From an uncultured Lactobacillaceae bacterium (lineage in GTDB: Bacteria > Bacillota > Bacilli > Lactobacillales > Lactobacillaceae), in the NCBI GenBank assembly GCA_945285405.1, contig CALYQJ010000007.1:18130-82129 (forward strand): a stretch of 64,000 nt of DNA, written 5' to 3'. Under the pieces are notes generated by a model. The model made no database searches, was not told where the DNA came from, and saw nothing but the letters and a program-made list of their open reading frames with translations. Shown here one piece after another: positions 32,527 through 41,519 of this stretch. Positions within the stretch are counted from its first letter, which is position 1. Every line of letters starts with the position of its first letter. The translations under genes and the position numbers were made by a program.

Positions 32527-34083
32527 TTATTTTGTTTTGGAATTTAGATTTTTTAAAAAATCTGCTAGTTCTTCTTTAGTGCTTTCAACGCCAGGGCCAA
32601 TAACAATTTGAACATTATTCTTTTTATTAATTACGCCAGAAGATGGAAATTTTTTAATTAAATCTAGATTAATTTTAGATTGATCATTTACGGTAATTCT
32701 AAGACGACTGTAACAATTTTCGAGGGTCATAATATTGTTCGGTCCGCCTAAACCTTTTACTAAATTAGAGAAATTGGTAGGATCGGAAGTTGATGTAGTT
32801 GGAAGGTCGTTTTCTTTAATGTTATTACTTTCATTGGTTTCAGTTTCGCGACCAATGGTTTTAATGTTGAATTTTAAAATTAAAAATTTAAAAGTAAAAT
32901 ATTCAATTAATACCATTAAAATACCAATCGGAATAATTAGCCATTGATGACCTAAGTGCATGGGGACTACAAAAGAATACATCAGCGTATTAATTAAGTT
33001 TTCAACTTCAATTTTAAGGCCAAGAAGATGAGGAATAACTAAACCTAAACCATAAATTACCCCATGTGCCAACCAAAGAATTGGTGAAACAAAGAGAAAC
33101 ATAAATTCAATAGGTTCGGTAATTCCGGCTAACATCGCCGTAATAACCGTAGGGATTACTAAACCTTTAACGCGAGCTTTATTTTGCGGTTTTGCAGTTT
33201 TAATGAAGGCGAGAGCAATTCCAATCGGTAAAAAGATATAACCAAAATTAGCTAAGAATTCAATTGACCAATGCATTGAGTGAATTTTATTAATATTTCC
33301 TAATTCAGCTAGAAAGATATTAACAGCACCACTATAAGTTTTCCCAGCAATAACTGCAGAACCTCCCAATGGGGAATAATAAATTGGCATCCAAAGTAAA
33401 TGATGCATCCCAATTGGGAGAAGCATCCGATTTAAAAAGCCATATGCAAAGAGACCGAAAACTCCAGAAGATCCCATTAATTTAACGGAACTTGAAACCA
33501 AGTGGTTAATTGGGGGCCAAATATAAGTGATTAAAATTGCAAAAATAATTGTGGTAAAAATTAATAAAAGGTAAGCAAATTTAGTTCCTTCATAAGAAGC
33601 CAAATATTTATGAAATTTGACGCGACCAAATTTGTTAACAAAATAACCAGCAAGACAGCCCAGGATTATGCCCAAAAATACTCCCATGTCGGTAACTTGG
33701 ATACCTAATACATTAGCTTGACCAGTGCCAAATAAGCCTTGACTTCGGGGTTTAGCTAAACGATTCGTAAACTTTAACCAAAAATTATTAGCGTATAGGA
33801 AAATTAAATAAATGCTGATTCCTAAGATTGCGGCATCAGTTTTATATTTTTTCGCCATTGCCGCGGCAATACCAACACAAAAAATAACGGATAGTTGGCC
33901 AATGATCCCATCAGAAAGTACGGTAAAAAATAAATTACCGATATTTTGAATAATTTGTGGCATTGAAGTTAATTTTAAAATAGCGGCAAAAGCAATAATA
34001 ATTCCCGTAACGGCCATAAACATTACTGGCTGGATAATGGAACGAGCAAAAGTTTGCATTGAATTTTGAAGTTTTTCCTTCAA
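32527..34083 (-). CDS. PTS glucose/maltose-type EIICB permease
   Basis: A 518-residue permease with an EIIC channel (about 10-400, including GITEPIEFMFLFVSPILW, the substrate-site signature). A Ser/Thr/Asn-rich linker leads to a C-terminal EIIB domain (about 430-515) whose catalytic Cys is in MTLENCYSRLRITV. TTG 34083 is preceded by AGAGAGG. Family resemblance is closest to MalX/GlvC-type alpha-glucoside permeases. The operon partners are a GH4 phospho-glycosidase and a ChbG-like deacetylase. Confidence 0.88.
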   Translation of the reverse strand: MKEKLQNSMQTFARSIIQPVMFMAVTGIIIAFAAILKLTSMPQIIQNIGNLFFTVLSDGIIGQLSVIFCVGIAAAMAKKYKTDAAILGISIYLIFLYANNFWLKFTNRLAKPRSQGLFGTGQANVLGIQVTDMGVFLGIILGCLAGYFVNKFGRVKFHKYLASYEGTKFAYLLLIFTTIIFAILITYIWPPINHLVSSSVKLMGSSGVFGLFAYGFLNRMLLPIGMHHLLWMPIYYSPLGGSAVIAGKTYSGAVNIFLAELGNINKIHSMHWSIEFLANFGYIFLPIGIALAFIKTAKPQNKARVKGLVIPTVITAMLAGITEPIEFMFLFVSPILWLAHGVIYGLGLVIPHLLGLKIEVENLINTLMYSFVVPMHLGHQWLIIPIGILMVLIEYFTFKFLILKFNIKTIGRETETNESNNIKENDLPTTSTSDPTNFSNLVKGLGGPNNIMTLENCYSRLRITVNDQSKINLDLIKKFPSSGVINKKNNVQIVIGPGVESTKEELADFLKNLNSKTK

Positions 34084-34124
34084 ATTTTTCCTCTCTTTCT
34101 AGTTTTAAATAAATGAAAACAAAA

Positions 34125-34193
34125 AGAATAGTAATAATTAAAATTAGTTTGCTTAAAAATAAAGTTCTTAGGTTCTTTAATCACTACTATTCT
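34125..34193 (-). repeat. Long-range inverted repeat between ChbG-like and EIICB genes
   Basis: AGAATAGTA (34125-34133) and TACTATTCT (34185-34193) are exact complements about 51 bases apart. On the minus strand the second arm is followed by TTTTTG, so it could be a partial terminator or an RNA-processing site that sets the ratio of the two parts of the operon. Confidence 0.3.
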
Positions 34194-34206
34194 AAAAAAC
34201 TAATAA

Positions 34207-34953
34207 TTAAAGGTCAGAAAAAGTACCTAACTGAATTTGTGCGTTTTGGAAAAATTGGGGATAATGCGAATTTTGTAATTCTCTTAAGGTATAAGTACGA
34301 TTAGTTGTTAAACTAGAACCTTCAAGAATATCCGTATCTAAATAGCCAGGATGACACATAACTTCAACAGAACCATAGGTTTTAACATCTTCAATTAAAT
34401 TAGATAACTCAAAAGGTTTCCAAATATCTTTGGTGCGACTTAAACTATCGAAATTACCATAGAACCGCTTAGTACTTTTAATTGCAGGTGATTTTTCGTA
34501 ATTACCTCTAACCGGTAAGTGATATTCTTTTGCTAATTTTTCAAATATTGGTGTAATTGATTTGATAACATGAACGTGATGATGACTATCGAGATGATCG
34601 GGTTTAATTCCGCTTGCAATTACTTTTTCAATTTGAGCTTGCCATTCCCGATATAAGTCATCAGGGTTAATTGAAAAATCTTTTTCATAGTAGGTTATTT
34701 TGTGAAAATAGCCTTGTTCGTTAACTAAACTAGGTACATTAGATAAAAGCGGGCGATTACAAGTTAAGGTTAAGTGAATTCCTACCCCTAATTTAGGATT
34801 TTCTTTTGCAAATTCGATAGCTTGATCAAAACCGGGCATTACAGGCATTAAGGTTGTGGAAGTAATTACTCCTTTTTGATAACCGTCAATAATTCCGCGA
34901 TTAATTCCCGCACAGTAACCATAATCGTCAGCGTTAATAATTAGTAAATTCAT
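34207..34953 (-). CDS. chbG: ChbG/YdjC-family carbohydrate deacetylase
   Basis: A 248-residue metal-dependent deacetylase of the ChbG (YdjC/HopNN) family, which removes an acetyl group from phosphorylated chito-oligosaccharides. Motifs: NADDYG (about 7-12), GIHLTLT, and the metal-binding HLDSHHHVH (about 140-148). The start ATG 34953 lies 12 bases after the GH4 gene. Finding ChbG next to a GH4 enzyme recalls the chb operon, although the permease here is of a different family. It probably trims acetylated disaccharide phosphates before GH4 cleavage. Confidence 0.85.
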   Translation of the reverse strand: MNLLIINADDYGYCAGINRGIIDGYQKGVITSTTLMPVMPGFDQAIEFAKENPKLGVGIHLTLTCNRPLLSNVPSLVNEQGYFHKITYYEKDFSINPDDLYREWQAQIEKVIASGIKPDHLDSHHHVHVIKSITPIFEKLAKEYHLPVRGNYEKSPAIKSTKRFYGNFDSLSRTKDIWKPFELSNLIEDVKTYGSVEVMCHPGYLDTDILEGSSLTTNRTYTLRELQNSHYPQFFQNAQIQLGTFSDL

Positions 34954-34964
34954 TTTTTAACTCC

Positions 34965-36278
34965 TTACTTTAATTCAACCCAATAATTGCCGTTAGCTTC
35001 GATAAAATCGTTTAAAACTTTTTTAGCTACGGTGGCATTTGGTACAGTCTGATTTAAAGCAAAAGCTTCTAGTGCTTTTTGGTAAGAGTTTTCAAAGAAA
35101 GCATCAACGAGAAGTTTTTCTGAAGCAACTTGTGCTTCCATTAATCCTTTATGTAAATCGGGAATATTGTAACATAATGAAATGGGCTCCACTCCCCTAG
35201 CGTTAACGTAGCAAGGAATTTCCACAACTGCATCTGAACGTAAATTAGGGATTGCCCCATGATTAGGGACAATGATCATAAAGCGGTCATTTTTGTTATG
35301 TAAAATAGAAATGGCCATTTCCACAATATAAAGCCCGTGAGATTCACTAGCATAGTCAATTGTGTCGAGATCACGGTTTTCTTTAATTTTGTTAACGGTG
35401 TCTTTAATTTTTCGCAAACGACCGTCCATTACTTCATTAGCTCGCGTATAATTAGGATTTTCTTCTTCTAAAGCTCGGTCTTGGAAAAGGTAATACTGTA
35501 AGTAATTATTGGGGAGATATTTTGGGAAAAATTCTCGTACCATATCAGCCATAACGCGATAAGTATGGGCCCAGGATGGTTCCATACCACTTACATCAAA
35601 ACCTTGTTTTTTAATTTTAGTGATGATTTCAGGAAGGATATCTTTTTGACGAGAAACATCATAAATTTCTCGGTACCAACCGAAATGATTTAATCCATAA
35701 TATTGACAAATAAAATTACGGCGATCATAGCCAAATGACTTTTCAATTAATTCTTCGATCCCAATTGTCATATCACAGGCATTAATAATCTTAATCTTAG
35801 GGAATTGGCGCCTTACTGATTCCGCAATAATCGTTTCGGGATTAGTGTAGTTAAGAATCCAACAATTAGGAGCATATTTTTCAATAAAGCCAACCATCTC
35901 AAGAAAACCTTTCATTGAACGCATACCATAAGCAAAACCGCCAACGCCACAGGTTTCTTGTCCTACTAAACCATATTTCATCGGAATTTTTTCATCTTTT
36001 TCGCGCATCTTCATGCCACCAACCCGAATTTGGGAGAAGACAAAATCACAACCAGTGAAAGCTTCTTGGGGATTTTCAGTAACAATTAATTTTACATTTT
36101 CATGATTTTTATTTAATAAATATGTCATAATAATTCCCATGTCAGCATTTCGTTCATGGTCAATATCATAAAGACGTATTTCACTGACAGGAAATTCCTC
36201 ACGAAAATTTAATATAGTTAAAAGAATACCGGGAGTATATCCACTACCTCCTCCAGCAATTGTTATTACATTACTCAA
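34965..36278 (-). CDS. GH4 family NAD/Mn-dependent 6-phospho-glycosidase
   Basis: A 437-residue enzyme of glycoside hydrolase family 4, which cleaves 6-phospho-glycosides by an NAD-assisted oxidation-elimination mechanism. The GGGSGYTPG Rossmann motif (9-17), Cys168 in NACDMTIGIE and His198 in GLNHFGWY, the Mn2+ ligands, are visible. The CDM motif favours the 6-phospho-alpha-glucosidase side over the CNV type of beta enzymes. TTG 36278 follows GGAGG. It is first in the operon GH4-ChbG-EIICB-EIIA, with a perfect cre site upstream. Confidence 0.88.
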   Translation of the reverse strand: MSNVITIAGGGSGYTPGILLTILNFREEFPVSEIRLYDIDHERNADMGIIMTYLLNKNHENVKLIVTENPQEAFTGCDFVFSQIRVGGMKMREKDEKIPMKYGLVGQETCGVGGFAYGMRSMKGFLEMVGFIEKYAPNCWILNYTNPETIIAESVRRQFPKIKIINACDMTIGIEELIEKSFGYDRRNFICQYYGLNHFGWYREIYDVSRQKDILPEIITKIKKQGFDVSGMEPSWAHTYRVMADMVREFFPKYLPNNYLQYYLFQDRALEEENPNYTRANEVMDGRLRKIKDTVNKIKENRDLDTIDYASESHGLYIVEMAISILHNKNDRFMIIVPNHGAIPNLRSDAVVEIPCYVNARGVEPISLCYNIPDLHKGLMEAQVASEKLLVDAFFENSYQKALEAFALNQTVPNATVAKKVLNDFIEANGNYWVELK

Positions 36279-36316
36279 TTAAATTACCTCCAAAGTTTAA
36301 AATTTATCGATCCTTA

Positions 36317-36330
36317 TGAAACCGGTAACA
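36317..36330 (-). promoter_or_regulatory. CcpA cre site, GH4 operon promoter
   Basis: TGAAACCGGTAACA matches the cre consensus TGWAANCGNTNWCA at all 14 positions. On the minus strand it covers a possible -35 TTACCG followed 16 bases on by TAAATT. It also lies between the divergent GH4 and RpiR genes, so it may control both. Confidence 0.8.
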
Positions 36331-36452
36331 TGTTCATTTAAGCACAAAGTAAATTAATAACGAAAGGGATTGTTAGCTTTTTACAAGTTGACTCAGATTT
36401 TGATTTAGATTTTCAATTTCTGAAAATAATTTCGCAGGAGGATAAGATAATA

Positions 36453-37202
36453 GTGGAAAATTTTTTTATTAAAGCAGTAAGTCAGCATCGAAGTTCATTG
36501 ACGGAAAATGATTTTGAAATTGTTTATTTGTTGGATCAAAAAATTCAACAGATTCCAAGAAGTAATTTAAAAAAACTTGCAGAAAAGGTGTACACCTCTC
36601 CTGCAAGTTTGTCGCGTTTAGTTAGAAAATTAGGATTTAAAGGTTTTTCGGAGTTTAATTTACGAATTTCCGATTATTTGGAACAAAAAGAGCAAAATCA
36701 AATTCAAATAAGTGATTACTTAGATGCAACAATTGATGAAATTAAACTAACGCATCAACTTAATTATCGAAATGTATTTGCGGCAGCGCATTTGATTTTA
36801 GATGCTAATGAGCGCTATGCTTATGCTACTGGCTGGAAGCAGTCTCAGCTTTTATTTAATTTTGTTAATGATTTAATTCTTTACGACAAAAAGTTTTATG
36901 CCTTAAGGACCAAAGAGGATCTTGCTGATTCAGTACCATACATGGCAGAAAATTCGTTAGTTTTATTGGTTTCAATTTCTGGTAAAATTGATGATTATCG
37001 AGCAACATTAGAAACTTTGAGACTCAAAAAAGTTAAAATAATTTCGATTACTTATCAGCAAAGTAGTGAATTGGTTAAGTATAGTGAAATTCCATTATTT
37101 TTTATTACGGAAACGCTATCGCATCATCAAAAATATTGGTCCGCTTTAAGTTTGTCATATCTTTTAAATTTATTATTGCAAACTATTATTGATGAAAAAT
37201 AA
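36453..37202 (+). CDS. MurR/RpiR-family transcriptional regulator
   Basis: A 249-residue regulator with an N-terminal HTH_6 domain (VYTSPASLSRLVRKLGFKGFSEFN, about 45-68, split here as PASLSRLVRKLG) and a SIS sugar-phosphate-binding domain (about 100-245, including LVLLVSISGKIDDY). GTG 36453 follows AGGAGG. Divergent from the GH4-ChbG-PTS operon, which it is likely to regulate. A MerR-type gene starts 26 bases after its stop codon. Confidence 0.87.
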   Translation: MENFFIKAVSQHRSSLTENDFEIVYLLDQKIQQIPRSNLKKLAEKVYTSPASLSRLVRKLGFKGFSEFNLRISDYLEQKEQNQIQISDYLDATIDEIKLTHQLNYRNVFAAAHLILDANERYAYATGWKQSQLLFNFVNDLILYDKKFYALRTKEDLADSVPYMAENSLVLLVSISGKIDDYRATLETLRLKKVKIISITYQQSSELVKYSEIPLFFITETLSHHQKYWSALSLSYLLNLLLQTIIDEK

Positions 37203-37228
37203 CAAAAGTGAGCTTTGAAGGTGGAAAA

Positions 37229-37663
37229 ATGAAAACATATCATATTAAAGAAGTTAGTGAAATGTTAGGAATTAGTTCTTATACTTTACGCTATTATGAA
37301 AAAATTGGTTTATTATCTTTTGTAAAAAGAGATGACAATGGCGTTCGAGAATTTTTACCTAAAGATTTGGTTACCATAAAAACGATTGAATGTTTGAAAA
37401 AAACAAATCTGCCGCTAAAAGATATAAAAAATTACTTTAAATTGGTGGATCAAGGTTTAGATACTGCTAAGGAGCGACGTGAATTATTCGTTAAGCAAAA
37501 ACAAAAAGTAAATAAAGAAATTGAAGAGCTCGAAAAGACCCTTAAAATGATTAATTATAAGTTACATTATTATGATGAAGTTTTAAAAACCGGTGATTTA
37601 AATTCATGTGATGAAGAACGTCAAGAATTAATTGCTGATATTATAGCGGGAAACGAAAAATAA
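37229..37663 (+). CDS. MerR-family transcriptional regulator
   Basis: A 144-residue protein with the MerR DNA-binding helices (YHIKEVSEMLGISSYTLRYY, about 4-23) and the EKIGLL turn, then a long coiled-coil dimerisation helix with KQKQKVNKEIEELEKTLKMI. ATG 37229 is chosen over the upstream GTG 37208; GAAGGTGG precedes it. A C-terminal Cys (SCDEERQE) is present but not the metal-binding pattern of classical MerR. Effector unknown; genes of this type often control stress or transport genes nearby. Confidence 0.85.
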   Translation: MKTYHIKEVSEMLGISSYTLRYYEKIGLLSFVKRDDNGVREFLPKDLVTIKTIECLKKTNLPLKDIKNYFKLVDQGLDTAKERRELFVKQKQKVNKEIEELEKTLKMINYKLHYYDEVLKTGDLNSCDEERQELIADIIAGNEK

Positions 37664-37776
37664 AAAGTTAGGGCTTATCATAGTATCGATTTGGATCTAT
37701 TTAGCGAACGATGAAGGACACTTATTAAGTAGAAATAATTTTTCTTTTTAAAATCAGAATAAAATAAAAATTAATT

Positions 37777-37808
37777 AAATTCCTAAAGTAAAAAGGAATT
37801 TTTTTTAT
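37777..37808 (+). terminator. Terminator after RpiR-MerR
   Basis: AAATTCCT (37777-37784) pairs with AGGAATTT (37794-37801) and is followed by an unbroken T run. Confidence 0.75.
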
Positions 37809-37917
37809 TTTGGGGCTTGCCTTAAAGTCGTCTCGAATGTTTATGATTATTTTATAAAAAATAATTTTAGTAGGATTAAAACGTTAAGAATTGGGATTTT
37901 TAAAAAGGAGGATTATT

Positions 37918-38535
37918 TTGAAAAAATGGTGGTTAATTTTATCATTAATTTTAGGTTTATTAATTGGCGGTGGCATTGGAGCTTGGGGTGTTAAATCATT
38001 TTCACAATCAAAAAATTCTCCCGTAGTTTCATCGTCTTCAGCAATAAAAAAGGATTTTCAAGCACCACAACATCGGCAAAAAAATGACCGAAGGGTCTTT
38101 TTAAATGCTAGTCAAAATCGGGATGGCAATACGGCAAATTTAGCAAAACAATTATTTGGCTCCCTTGCCTACCAACAAGTTAATTTAGTGGATTATCATA
38201 TTCCGCAAATTGGTCAAGGAGACGGAGATTTTGCAAAAGTATGGTAGCAATTAAAAAAAGCTCAGGTAATTGTAATTGGTACGCCAGTTTATTGGTCTAA
38301 TATGTCCGGATATCTCAAAACGTTTATTGATCATTTAGAAGTTAATGATGATTTAAAAGGTCGTGACCTCTATTTTATTATTCAAGGAGCAGATGAAAAT
38401 CAAAGTGTGGCAATTAATGCTGCTTATGGTACGATCAATCGCGTAGCTAAAAGATTTGGTCTTAATTTTGTTGGTATCGCCCAGACTTCAGCTCAAATTC
38501 AAAAGTTACAGCAAAAATTAAATAGTAAGTCATAA
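37918..38535 (+). pseudogene. Membrane-anchored flavodoxin-like protein, interrupted by an in-frame stop
   Basis: An uninterrupted design of about 205 codons except for TAG at 38245-38247; both halves are in the same frame. TTG 37918 follows AAGGAGG. The first part encodes an N-terminal signal anchor (WWLILSLILGLLIGGGIGAWG) followed by a Ser-rich spacer and LNASQNRDGNTANLAKQLF. After the stop, IVIGTPVYWSNMSGYLKTFIDHLE continues the fold. This is the NADPH-dependent FMN reductase/flavodoxin family (GTPVYWS is its flavin-loop motif). It is either a nonsense mutant or, less likely, a read-through. The 5' half alone cannot make a full flavin fold. Confidence 0.75.
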
Positions 38536-38554
38536 ATTAAAAGGAGAATAGTTG

Positions 38555-39154
38555 ATGAGTCAAGAATTATATTTAATGCGCCATGCAGAAACTTTGTTTA
38601 ATCAATTACATCGAATTCAAGGTTTTAGTGATTCACCTTTGACGGAAAAAGGAATTAAAGAGGCACAACAAGTCGGCGAAAGTTTAAGCCAAAGTGGTAT
38701 AACTTTTGATCATGCTTATGCTTCTACGCAAGAACGTGCTTGTGATACTTTAGAATTAGTTAGCTCCCTGTCTTATGAACGAGTGAAGGGACTTAAAGAA
38801 TGGAATTTTGGGGTTTTTGAAGGTGAAAGTGAAGCTTTGAATCCTCATCGTGATCCGAAGAAACATAGTTATGGTGAATTTTTTGTTCAATTTGGCGGTG
38901 AGTCTGATCGTCAAGTTCAAAAAAGGATGGTTCAGACATTAACGGAAATTATGGAACGCCCTCACCATCAGAAAGTTTTAGTTGTGAGCCACGCGGGAGC
39001 AATTTTTATGTTTTTACGAAAATGGATTGATTGGGATCAAATGAATCGTAAATTTAATTTTCAAGGCTTTAAAAATTGTTCAATTTTAAAGTTTAAATTT
39101 GAGAATCATCGTTTTGAGTTACAAGATATGATCAATCCTTTGCAAAAAAAATAA
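38555..39154 (+). CDS. Histidine phosphatase superfamily protein
   Basis: A 199-residue branch-1 histidine phosphatase with LMRHAETLFNQ (catalytic His), ASTQERACDTLEL, the LKEWNFGVFEG acid region and the second His in VVSHAGAIFMF. ATG 38555 has AAGGAGAA upstream, nine bases away; TTG 38552 is also in frame. Substrate unknown. Encoded just after the broken flavodoxin gene, possibly in the same transcript. Confidence 0.8.
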   Translation: MSQELYLMRHAETLFNQLHRIQGFSDSPLTEKGIKEAQQVGESLSQSGITFDHAYASTQERACDTLELVSSLSYERVKGLKEWNFGVFEGESEALNPHRDPKKHSYGEFFVQFGGESDRQVQKRMVQTLTEIMERPHHQKVLVVSHAGAIFMFLRKWIDWDQMNRKFNFQGFKNCSILKFKFENHRFELQDMINPLQKK

Positions 39155-39164
39155 ACCAGTAAGA

Positions 39165-39419
39165 TTACGGTTTATATTTTTGCATATTTTTTTCAAACTT
39201 AGCTTTTTCATCGTTAGCTTCTTTAATGTTTTTTTCTTTGACGCGAATTTCTATTTGAAGATCCTCATTTTCTTCAGCAGCCTTATCGTAATTAGCTTTA
39301 GTCTTAAGATATTCTTGATTTATTTCCTTTTGTTTAGCGGAATTAGGATCGCTACAGCTGGTCATTGCTAGGGAACTAAAGGCAATTAATGCTAGAATGT
39401 TATTTTTTTTAAATAGCAA
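39165..39419 (-). CDS. Small lipoprotein with coiled coil, function unknown
   Basis: From TTG 39419 (GGGAGGAG upstream) the 84-residue product has a short basic N-terminus and hydrophobic stretch LALIAFSSLAMTSCSD, where MTSC is a plausible lipobox. A Lys/Glu-rich coiled coil follows (YLKTKANYDKAAEENEDLQIEI). The longer frame from 39503 overlaps the previous gene and is unlikely. Likely attached to the outside of the membrane. Partner of the next two envelope genes by position. Confidence 0.6.
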   Translation of the reverse strand: MLFKKNNILALIAFSSLAMTSCSDPNSAKQKEINQEYLKTKANYDKAAEENEDLQIEIRVKEKNIKEANDEKAKFEKNMQKYKP

Positions 39420-39420
39420 A

Positions 39421-40002
39421 TTATTCTCCTCCCTCAAGTTTGCATAATTTATAACCTTGAGCGAGAGCTTGCTTTTCCGGTACTTCCATTTTACTGTTAA
39501 CATGATTTAAACCACGACAATTAGAGTTGTAATGGTAATTTGTACTGTTAGTCAGAGCAATCCAAACGGTTATACTTTGAGGGTCTTGAGCATTTTGGTT
39601 ATTATTTTCAGTATTTTGCTTTTGTTGTTGGGGAGCTAAGCGGTCTTGTTCTTTTTTAGCTTCATATTGACTTTTTTGTTCATTGTATTTAATTTCAGCT
39701 TTTTCTTTAGCAGCAACTGCTAATTTTTCTTGGTTGATTAACTGTTTAAGCTTTTGTTTTAAGCGTTGATTATTTTTGCTTTCTTTTTGATAACTACTCT
39801 TAATTAAATTTAATTGACTAGAGGTGTAGTTAATCGGAGTATTTTTCTTTTTGATTAAACCTAAAGTAAAGCCCCCGATTAATAACAGTCCACTTATTAA
39901 TGCTGGAATAGTAATATTTTGTTTTAGTTTAAATTTTTGATGAGTATGATAAAGAAAATAACTAGTTACAAAAATAAAAATCAAAATTATAAACTTAAAC
40001 AT
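39421..40002 (-). CDS. Membrane-anchored coiled-coil protein with C-terminal Cys/His motif
   Basis: A 193-residue protein with two N-terminal hydrophobic helices (IILIFIFVTSYFLYH and ALISGLLLIGGFTLGL), a long coiled coil (about 65-125), a Gln/Asn-rich linker and a C-terminal segment containing YHYNSNCRGL and ALAQGYKLCKLE. That end resembles the short zinc-type motif seen at the C-terminus of many extracellular Firmicute proteins (YHxxxCxxL...GYxPC). Likely envelope-located. Function not recognised. The lipoprotein gene begins right after its stop codon. Confidence 0.6.
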   Translation of the reverse strand: MFKFIILIFIFVTSYFLYHTHQKFKLKQNITIPALISGLLLIGGFTLGLIKKKNTPINYTSSQLNLIKSSYQKESKNNQRLKQKLKQLINQEKLAVAAKEKAEIKYNEQKSQYEAKKEQDRLAPQQQKQNTENNNQNAQDPQSITVWIALTNSTNYHYNSNCRGLNHVNSKMEVPEKQALAQGYKLCKLEGGE

Positions 40003-40025
40003 GCATTATCTCTCCAAAATAAAAT

Positions 40026-40505
40026 TTAGTAACGGTCGATGAAATTACCAAAAGTTAAAATCCATAAAGTCAACCAAATCAAAATGAAATAAAAAGTACT
40101 CTGCGGATAACCAAAAATAACCGAAATCAGAATAGCCCAGCCACAAATTTCCCGAAAAACTCGGCCGTAATGTTTAAAAATGTAATGGTTCTTCAAGTAC
40201 TTGAAATGAATAGGGGTTATTTTACTAGGAGCTACTTTAGCATTTGTTGCTTTAATATCATCAAAAGTAACAGGAGTTGCAGTTAAAGTTCCGTCATTAA
40301 TAGCTTGGGGTTTTTTAACAGTTTTTTCTAGATTTTTTTCATTTAAATTTGAAGCTAAAGGAGCTAAAGAACTAACCCCTTCTTTTACCAACTCTAGATT
40401 TTGCTCTTCAAGAATTAATCTTCTTCCCTTATAAAAAGTTGGACGTTTAGTTCGAGATGATCCCCTTTCTTTTAAATAAAATCGTCTCGGTATTTTTTTA
40501 CTCAT
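40026..40505 (-). CDS. Putative membrane protein, function unknown
   Basis: A 159-residue protein: a basic N-terminal half (SKKIPRRFYLKERGSSRTKRP) without motifs, then two C-terminal hydrophobic segments (GWAILISVIFGYP and FYFILIWLTLWILTFG). It lies 23 bases upstream of the coiled-coil protein gene in the same direction, so these three genes probably form an operon. The 262 bases before it (40506-40767) hold AT-rich DNA with no visible gene. Confidence 0.5.
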   Translation of the reverse strand: MSKKIPRRFYLKERGSSRTKRPTFYKGRRLILEEQNLELVKEGVSSLAPLASNLNEKNLEKTVKKPQAINDGTLTATPVTFDDIKATNAKVAPSKITPIHFKYLKNHYIFKHYGRVFREICGWAILISVIFGYPQSTFYFILIWLTLWILTFGNFIDRY

Positions 40506-40767
40506 AAATTTTATCCCTAATTATTGGCTTTTTTGATTAGATCATAAAATAAGAATTCGGAAAATATTTTCTCATATTTTGGTCATAAAATAAATGCAAA
40601 ATTATTTAAAAATAAATACTTATATTTAAATATAGTATAAAAAAATAAAAAGATATTATATAATGATAAACCAGGCTCATTGATTAGATAAATATACAGT
40701 GTTAAGATAAAATTAATGAATAAATATATTGCTTTTACAATAGAGATTCTAGGAGATATAAAAAAGC

Positions 40768-41460
40768 ATGATTGAAGAAAATGGGCAGCAAAGATCCTTA
40801 AAAGAACATGAAACCGTCCTTTATCTACTTTTTTCTATAATTTTAAATTCTTTTGCTAATGCTTTAACGATTACTTCAGATCTTGGTAGTGCAATTTGGA
40901 CTGCTTCAGCAGTCAATTTAAGATTACAGTTACCATTTCGTTTAGGAACAATTTTATTTGGTTATGCGGTATTAGTTCAGATACTTAATTTGATCATCCG
41001 ACGGGAAATTCGTTATGAAATGGTCTTTGCTAATCTTTTGTTTGCCTTTGCTTTTAGTTATTTTATTCAGTTTTGGAGTTCACTTTTAAAGGGCGTAATG
41101 CAACTGCCATTTGGTTGGCGTTTAGGACTTAACTTGCTAGGTATTGGTGGTACTGCTATAGCTATTTCAATTTATCAACGTCTTTCGGTGATGTTACATC
41201 CTAATGATGAACTTAGTTATTTAATTAGATTTAAATATTGCCATGGTAGTGCAGCTTTAGGTCAATATTTAAGTTATATTATTCCAATTGCCGTTTTGAT
41301 TTATTGTTATTTAAGTAAAGGGAAAATTTTATCGATTGGTCCGGGAACTTTTTTTGCTTTATTTTTTCAAGGACCTTTAATCGGTTGGGCTGATAAAATT
41401 ATATTTCCGAAACTGAAGCATCGCCCAATTACTAAAATTAAAAGAAAAAAGCAAAACTAA
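40768..41460 (+). CDS. YczE/YyaS/YitT-type integral membrane protein
   Basis: A 230-residue protein with about five hydrophobic helices, opening LYLLFSIILNSFANALTITSDLGSAIWTASAVNL, which is the characteristic N-terminus of YczE-type proteins (small integral membrane proteins of unknown biochemical role). The central SVMLHPNDELSY motif is also typical. TAGGAGA precedes ATG 40768. Function not established; some relatives are near export genes. Confidence 0.75.
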   Translation: MIEENGQQRSLKEHETVLYLLFSIILNSFANALTITSDLGSAIWTASAVNLRLQLPFRLGTILFGYAVLVQILNLIIRREIRYEMVFANLLFAFAFSYFIQFWSSLLKGVMQLPFGWRLGLNLLGIGGTAIAISIYQRLSVMLHPNDELSYLIRFKYCHGSAALGQYLSYIIPIAVLIYCYLSKGKILSIGPGTFFALFFQGPLIGWADKIIFPKLKHRPITKIKRKKQN

Positions 41461-41482
41461 ATCATTGTAGAATATGAGATCA

Positions 41483-41519
41483 AAAAAACAGTCAAGTTTA
41501 ATTCTTGGCTGTTTTTTTA
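41483..41519 (+). terminator. Terminator of the YczE-type gene
   Basis: AAAACAGTCAAG pairs with CTTGGCTGTTTT across a short loop, one G-U pair, with a run of T after it. Confidence 0.8.

Noticed and set aside
38245..38247. Programmed read-through or unusual amino acid at the TAG in the flavodoxin-like gene
   Set aside because: Nothing nearby suggests recoding, and lactobacilli are not known to decode TAG; a nonsense mutation is the simpler reading.
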